Shown here piece by piece: positions 62,640-64,000 of a stretch of DNA of 64,000 nucleotides. The first letter of the stretch is position 1, and each line of letters opens with the position of its first letter. The notes under the pieces were generated by a model that saw only the letters and a list, made by a program, of their open reading frames with translations, did no database searches and was not told where the DNA came from. The stretch is from CALFUK01 sp964450495 (GTDB lineage Bacteria > Bacteroidota > Bacteroidia > Chitinophagales > Saprospiraceae). The stretch spans positions 1 to 64,000 of the forward strand of contig CAYVFU010000003.1 of assembly GCA_964450495.1 (NCBI GenBank), given 5' to 3'. The position numbers and the translations under genes are program-made.

Positions 62640-63674
62640 ATTATTAAAGCTTCATATTATCCATATAAACTTCAATTCAAACGTCCTTCGGGCACCTCAA
62701 GGGGAGTCCTGAAAACTAAAAACAGTTGGATTATTCGATTGGAACAAGCTGGACATGTAGGTTATGGTGAGTGTTCGCTTATCGATGGCTTAAGTCCTGA
62801 CAATGTGGATGAACTTACCCGAACTCTTGATAATTTAATTAGAGATCCACAACAGATGCTACCGCACATTCGAAAGATGGACCACCTTCCTTCTTTTCAA
62901 TTTGGTTTTGAGACGGCGTTTTTTGATTCGCTACAGAAAAATGGTGGTATATTATTCCCATCGGCTTTTACGTCTGGAGAAAAAGGCATTCAAATTAATG
63001 GTCTGATATGGATGGGTACCAAAGAGTATATGCTTGAGCAAATCAAAGAAAAACTTGACCTGGGTTTTTCTTGTCTTAAGTTAAAAATTGGTGCCATTAA
63101 TTTTGAGGATGAATTAGCAGTACTTTCGTACATACGCACACATTTTGATGCCAATCAATTAGAATTAAGGGTAGATGCTAATGGAGCTTTTAATCCAGAT
63201 GATGCTAGCGAAAAATTGAAACGTTTATCAGAACATCAGCTGCATTCAATCGAGCAGCCAATCAAGCAAGGCCAATGGAATGAGATGGCTCATTTGTGTC
63301 AAACAACACCTATCTCAATTGCATTGGATGAAGAATTAATAGGAATAACAAGTATCGAACAAAAGACAGCAATGTTAGAAACGATAAAACCACAATACAT
63401 AATTATAAAACCTAGTCTTGTCGGTGGTTTAGAAAAGTCTGATGAGTGGATTTCGTTAGCTGAAAAACTAAATATTGGCTGGTGGGCAACTTCTGCTTTG
63501 GAATCAAATATTGGTTTGAATGCTATCGCACAATGGACAGCAACAAAAAACCTCGACCTACCACAAGGCTTAGGAACGGGGCAATTATTTACCAATAATA
63601 TTGCCAGTCCATTGTATTTAAAAGGTGAACATTTATATTATTCTCCAGAAGCAAATTGGATATACCAAAAGTAA
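62640..63674 (+). CDS. menC: o-succinylbenzoate synthase
   Basis: The enolase-superfamily protein has LKLKIGAINFEDELAV with the catalytic Lys pair, DANGAF (metal Asp), EQP and the ALDEE metal Glu. MenC dehydrates SHCHC to o-succinylbenzoate in menaquinone synthesis. The open frame extends 33 codons before the first TTG (62739) and this extension (YKLQFKRPSGTSRGVLKTK) matches the conserved N-terminal capping region, so the start is probably ATT at 62640 (or 62643). Its stop overlaps the menE ATG by one base. Confidence 0.9.
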   Translation: MIKASYYPYKLQFKRPSGTSRGVLKTKNSWIIRLEQAGHVGYGECSLIDGLSPDNVDELTRTLDNLIRDPQQMLPHIRKMDHLPSFQFGFETAFFDSLQKNGGILFPSAFTSGEKGIQINGLIWMGTKEYMLEQIKEKLDLGFSCLKLKIGAINFEDELAVLSYIRTHFDANQLELRVDANGAFNPDDASEKLKRLSEHQLHSIEQPIKQGQWNEMAHLCQTTPISIALDEELIGITSIEQKTAMLETIKPQYIIIKPSLVGGLEKSDEWISLAEKLNIGWWATSALESNIGLNAIAQWTATKNLDLPQGLGTGQLFTNNIASPLYLKGEHLYYSPEANWIYQK

Positions 63675-64000
63675 TGAATCTCTTTTTCCCGAATAGAGTA
63701 TATCACCACAAAGAATTGCTGCCAGTAGCACATCAATTACTTGATCAACCCAAAGAATGGCTACAAGAATTTGCCCAGGTAATTATTGACTGGCATGACG
63801 ATCGAGACTTCATGACTGCACAGACTTCAGGTTCAACTGGTGTACCTAAAACGATAAAATTATCAAAGGAGTCAATGACCAAAAGTGCCTTAAAAACGGG
63901 ACACTATTTTGACTTACCTAAAGGCACACATGCATTAGCTGCACTACCCTATTCTTTCATAGCAGGGAAAATGATGGTTGTGCGATCACTTGTCTTAAAT
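63674..64000 (+). CDS. menE: o-succinylbenzoate-CoA ligase, 5' part (continues beyond the window)
   Basis: The ATG at 63674 overlaps the menC stop (TAATG). The first 109 codons read MNLFFPNRVYHHKELLPVAH and contain the AMP-binding P-loop TSGSTGVPKTIKL, so this is an acyl-CoA synthetase, in this context MenE, which makes OSB-CoA. The gene runs off the right edge of the window. Confidence 0.85.
   Translation, partial: MNLFFPNRVYHHKELLPVAHQLLDQPKEWLQEFAQVIIDWHDDRDFMTAQTSGSTGVPKTIKLSKESMTKSALKTGHYFDLPKGTHALAALPYSFIAGKMMVVRSLVLN

Noticed and set aside
1..64000. CRISPR arrays, insertion sequences, prophage genes
   Set aside because: I saw no repeat-spacer pattern, transposase, terminal inverted repeats, integrase or phage structural genes; the only direct duplication lies at the assembly gap.

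Overview
The window is a low-GC (AT-rich) chromosomal segment from a member of the Bacteroidota, most likely the Saprospiria/Saprospiraceae. The evidence is a T9SS type B (CHU_C-like) sorting domain, two IPTL-CTERM tails, two choice-of-anchor B family proteins, BatA- and BatE-like proteins, a retropepsin-PDZ protein, TAnnTTTG-type promoter elements before several genes, and near absence of Shine-Dalgarno sequences. TTG start codons are frequent. The organism assignment is an inference from family content, not a sequence match.

Left end (1-11155): after three small unrecognised secreted or unknown genes comes a ribosomally synthesised peptide (RiPP) cluster of lasso type but with unusual parts. 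It holds an 86-residue precursor, two HPr-kinase-like proteins, a PqqD-like leader-binding protein (B1), an ABC exporter without a C39 peptidase, a B2 transglutaminase-like leader peptidase, a sulfotransferase, an asparagine-synthetase-like cyclase (C) that lacks the glutaminase cysteine, and an NTP_transf_5-type nucleotidyltransferase. The precursor has the W-x-x-P-x-L recognition element, a very long Cys-containing follower region and a C-terminal serine. This is the best candidate in the window for an undescribed system.

Centre-left (11.3-31.7 kb): housekeeping and surface genes. These are a tail-specific protease (prc), an ABC-F/Uup ATPase, an interrupted secreted protein beside an assembly gap (100 N flanked by an exact 55-base duplication), a LytS/LytTR-type two-component pair, a TlpA-like thioredoxin, an operon of BatA-like protein, inactive-looking dihydroorotase homologue, DUF4199 and glycosyltransferase 2, then queE, a metzincin-like secreted protein, two tandem choice-of-anchor B proteins and an IPTL-CTERM protein. 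The metzincin, the two choice-of-anchor B proteins and the distant GH16 enzyme share a C-terminal tail ending near a cysteine.

Centre-right (31.7-49.4 kb): a large nuclease-helicase fusion, a DUF937-OmpA fusion, a retropepsin-PDZ protein, rplU-rpmA, a BatE-like protein overlapping an OstA/LptA-like protein, an FAD oxidoreductase, a HigB toxin beside a higA antitoxin with an in-frame stop, DUF4293, an ExbB-X-ExbD-ExbD energy-transduction operon, tRNA-Ser(GGA), and a large T9SS-exported surface protein with an IgGFc-binding-like N-terminus.

Right end (49.4-64 kb): Crp/Fnr regulator with an ACT protein, a run of MFS, TIGR03643, DUF6435, SDR and lipoprotein genes, a TPR-HisKA_2 sensor kinase, an SH3-domain protein, an IPTL-CTERM protein, a large GH16 beta-glucanase, a double CDGSH Fe-S protein, and the menaquinone genes menA, menC (probably with an ATT start) and the 5' part of menE. 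Two genes lie outside ordinary ORF calls: the DUF6435 gene (52722-52892) and the truncated menE at the right edge.
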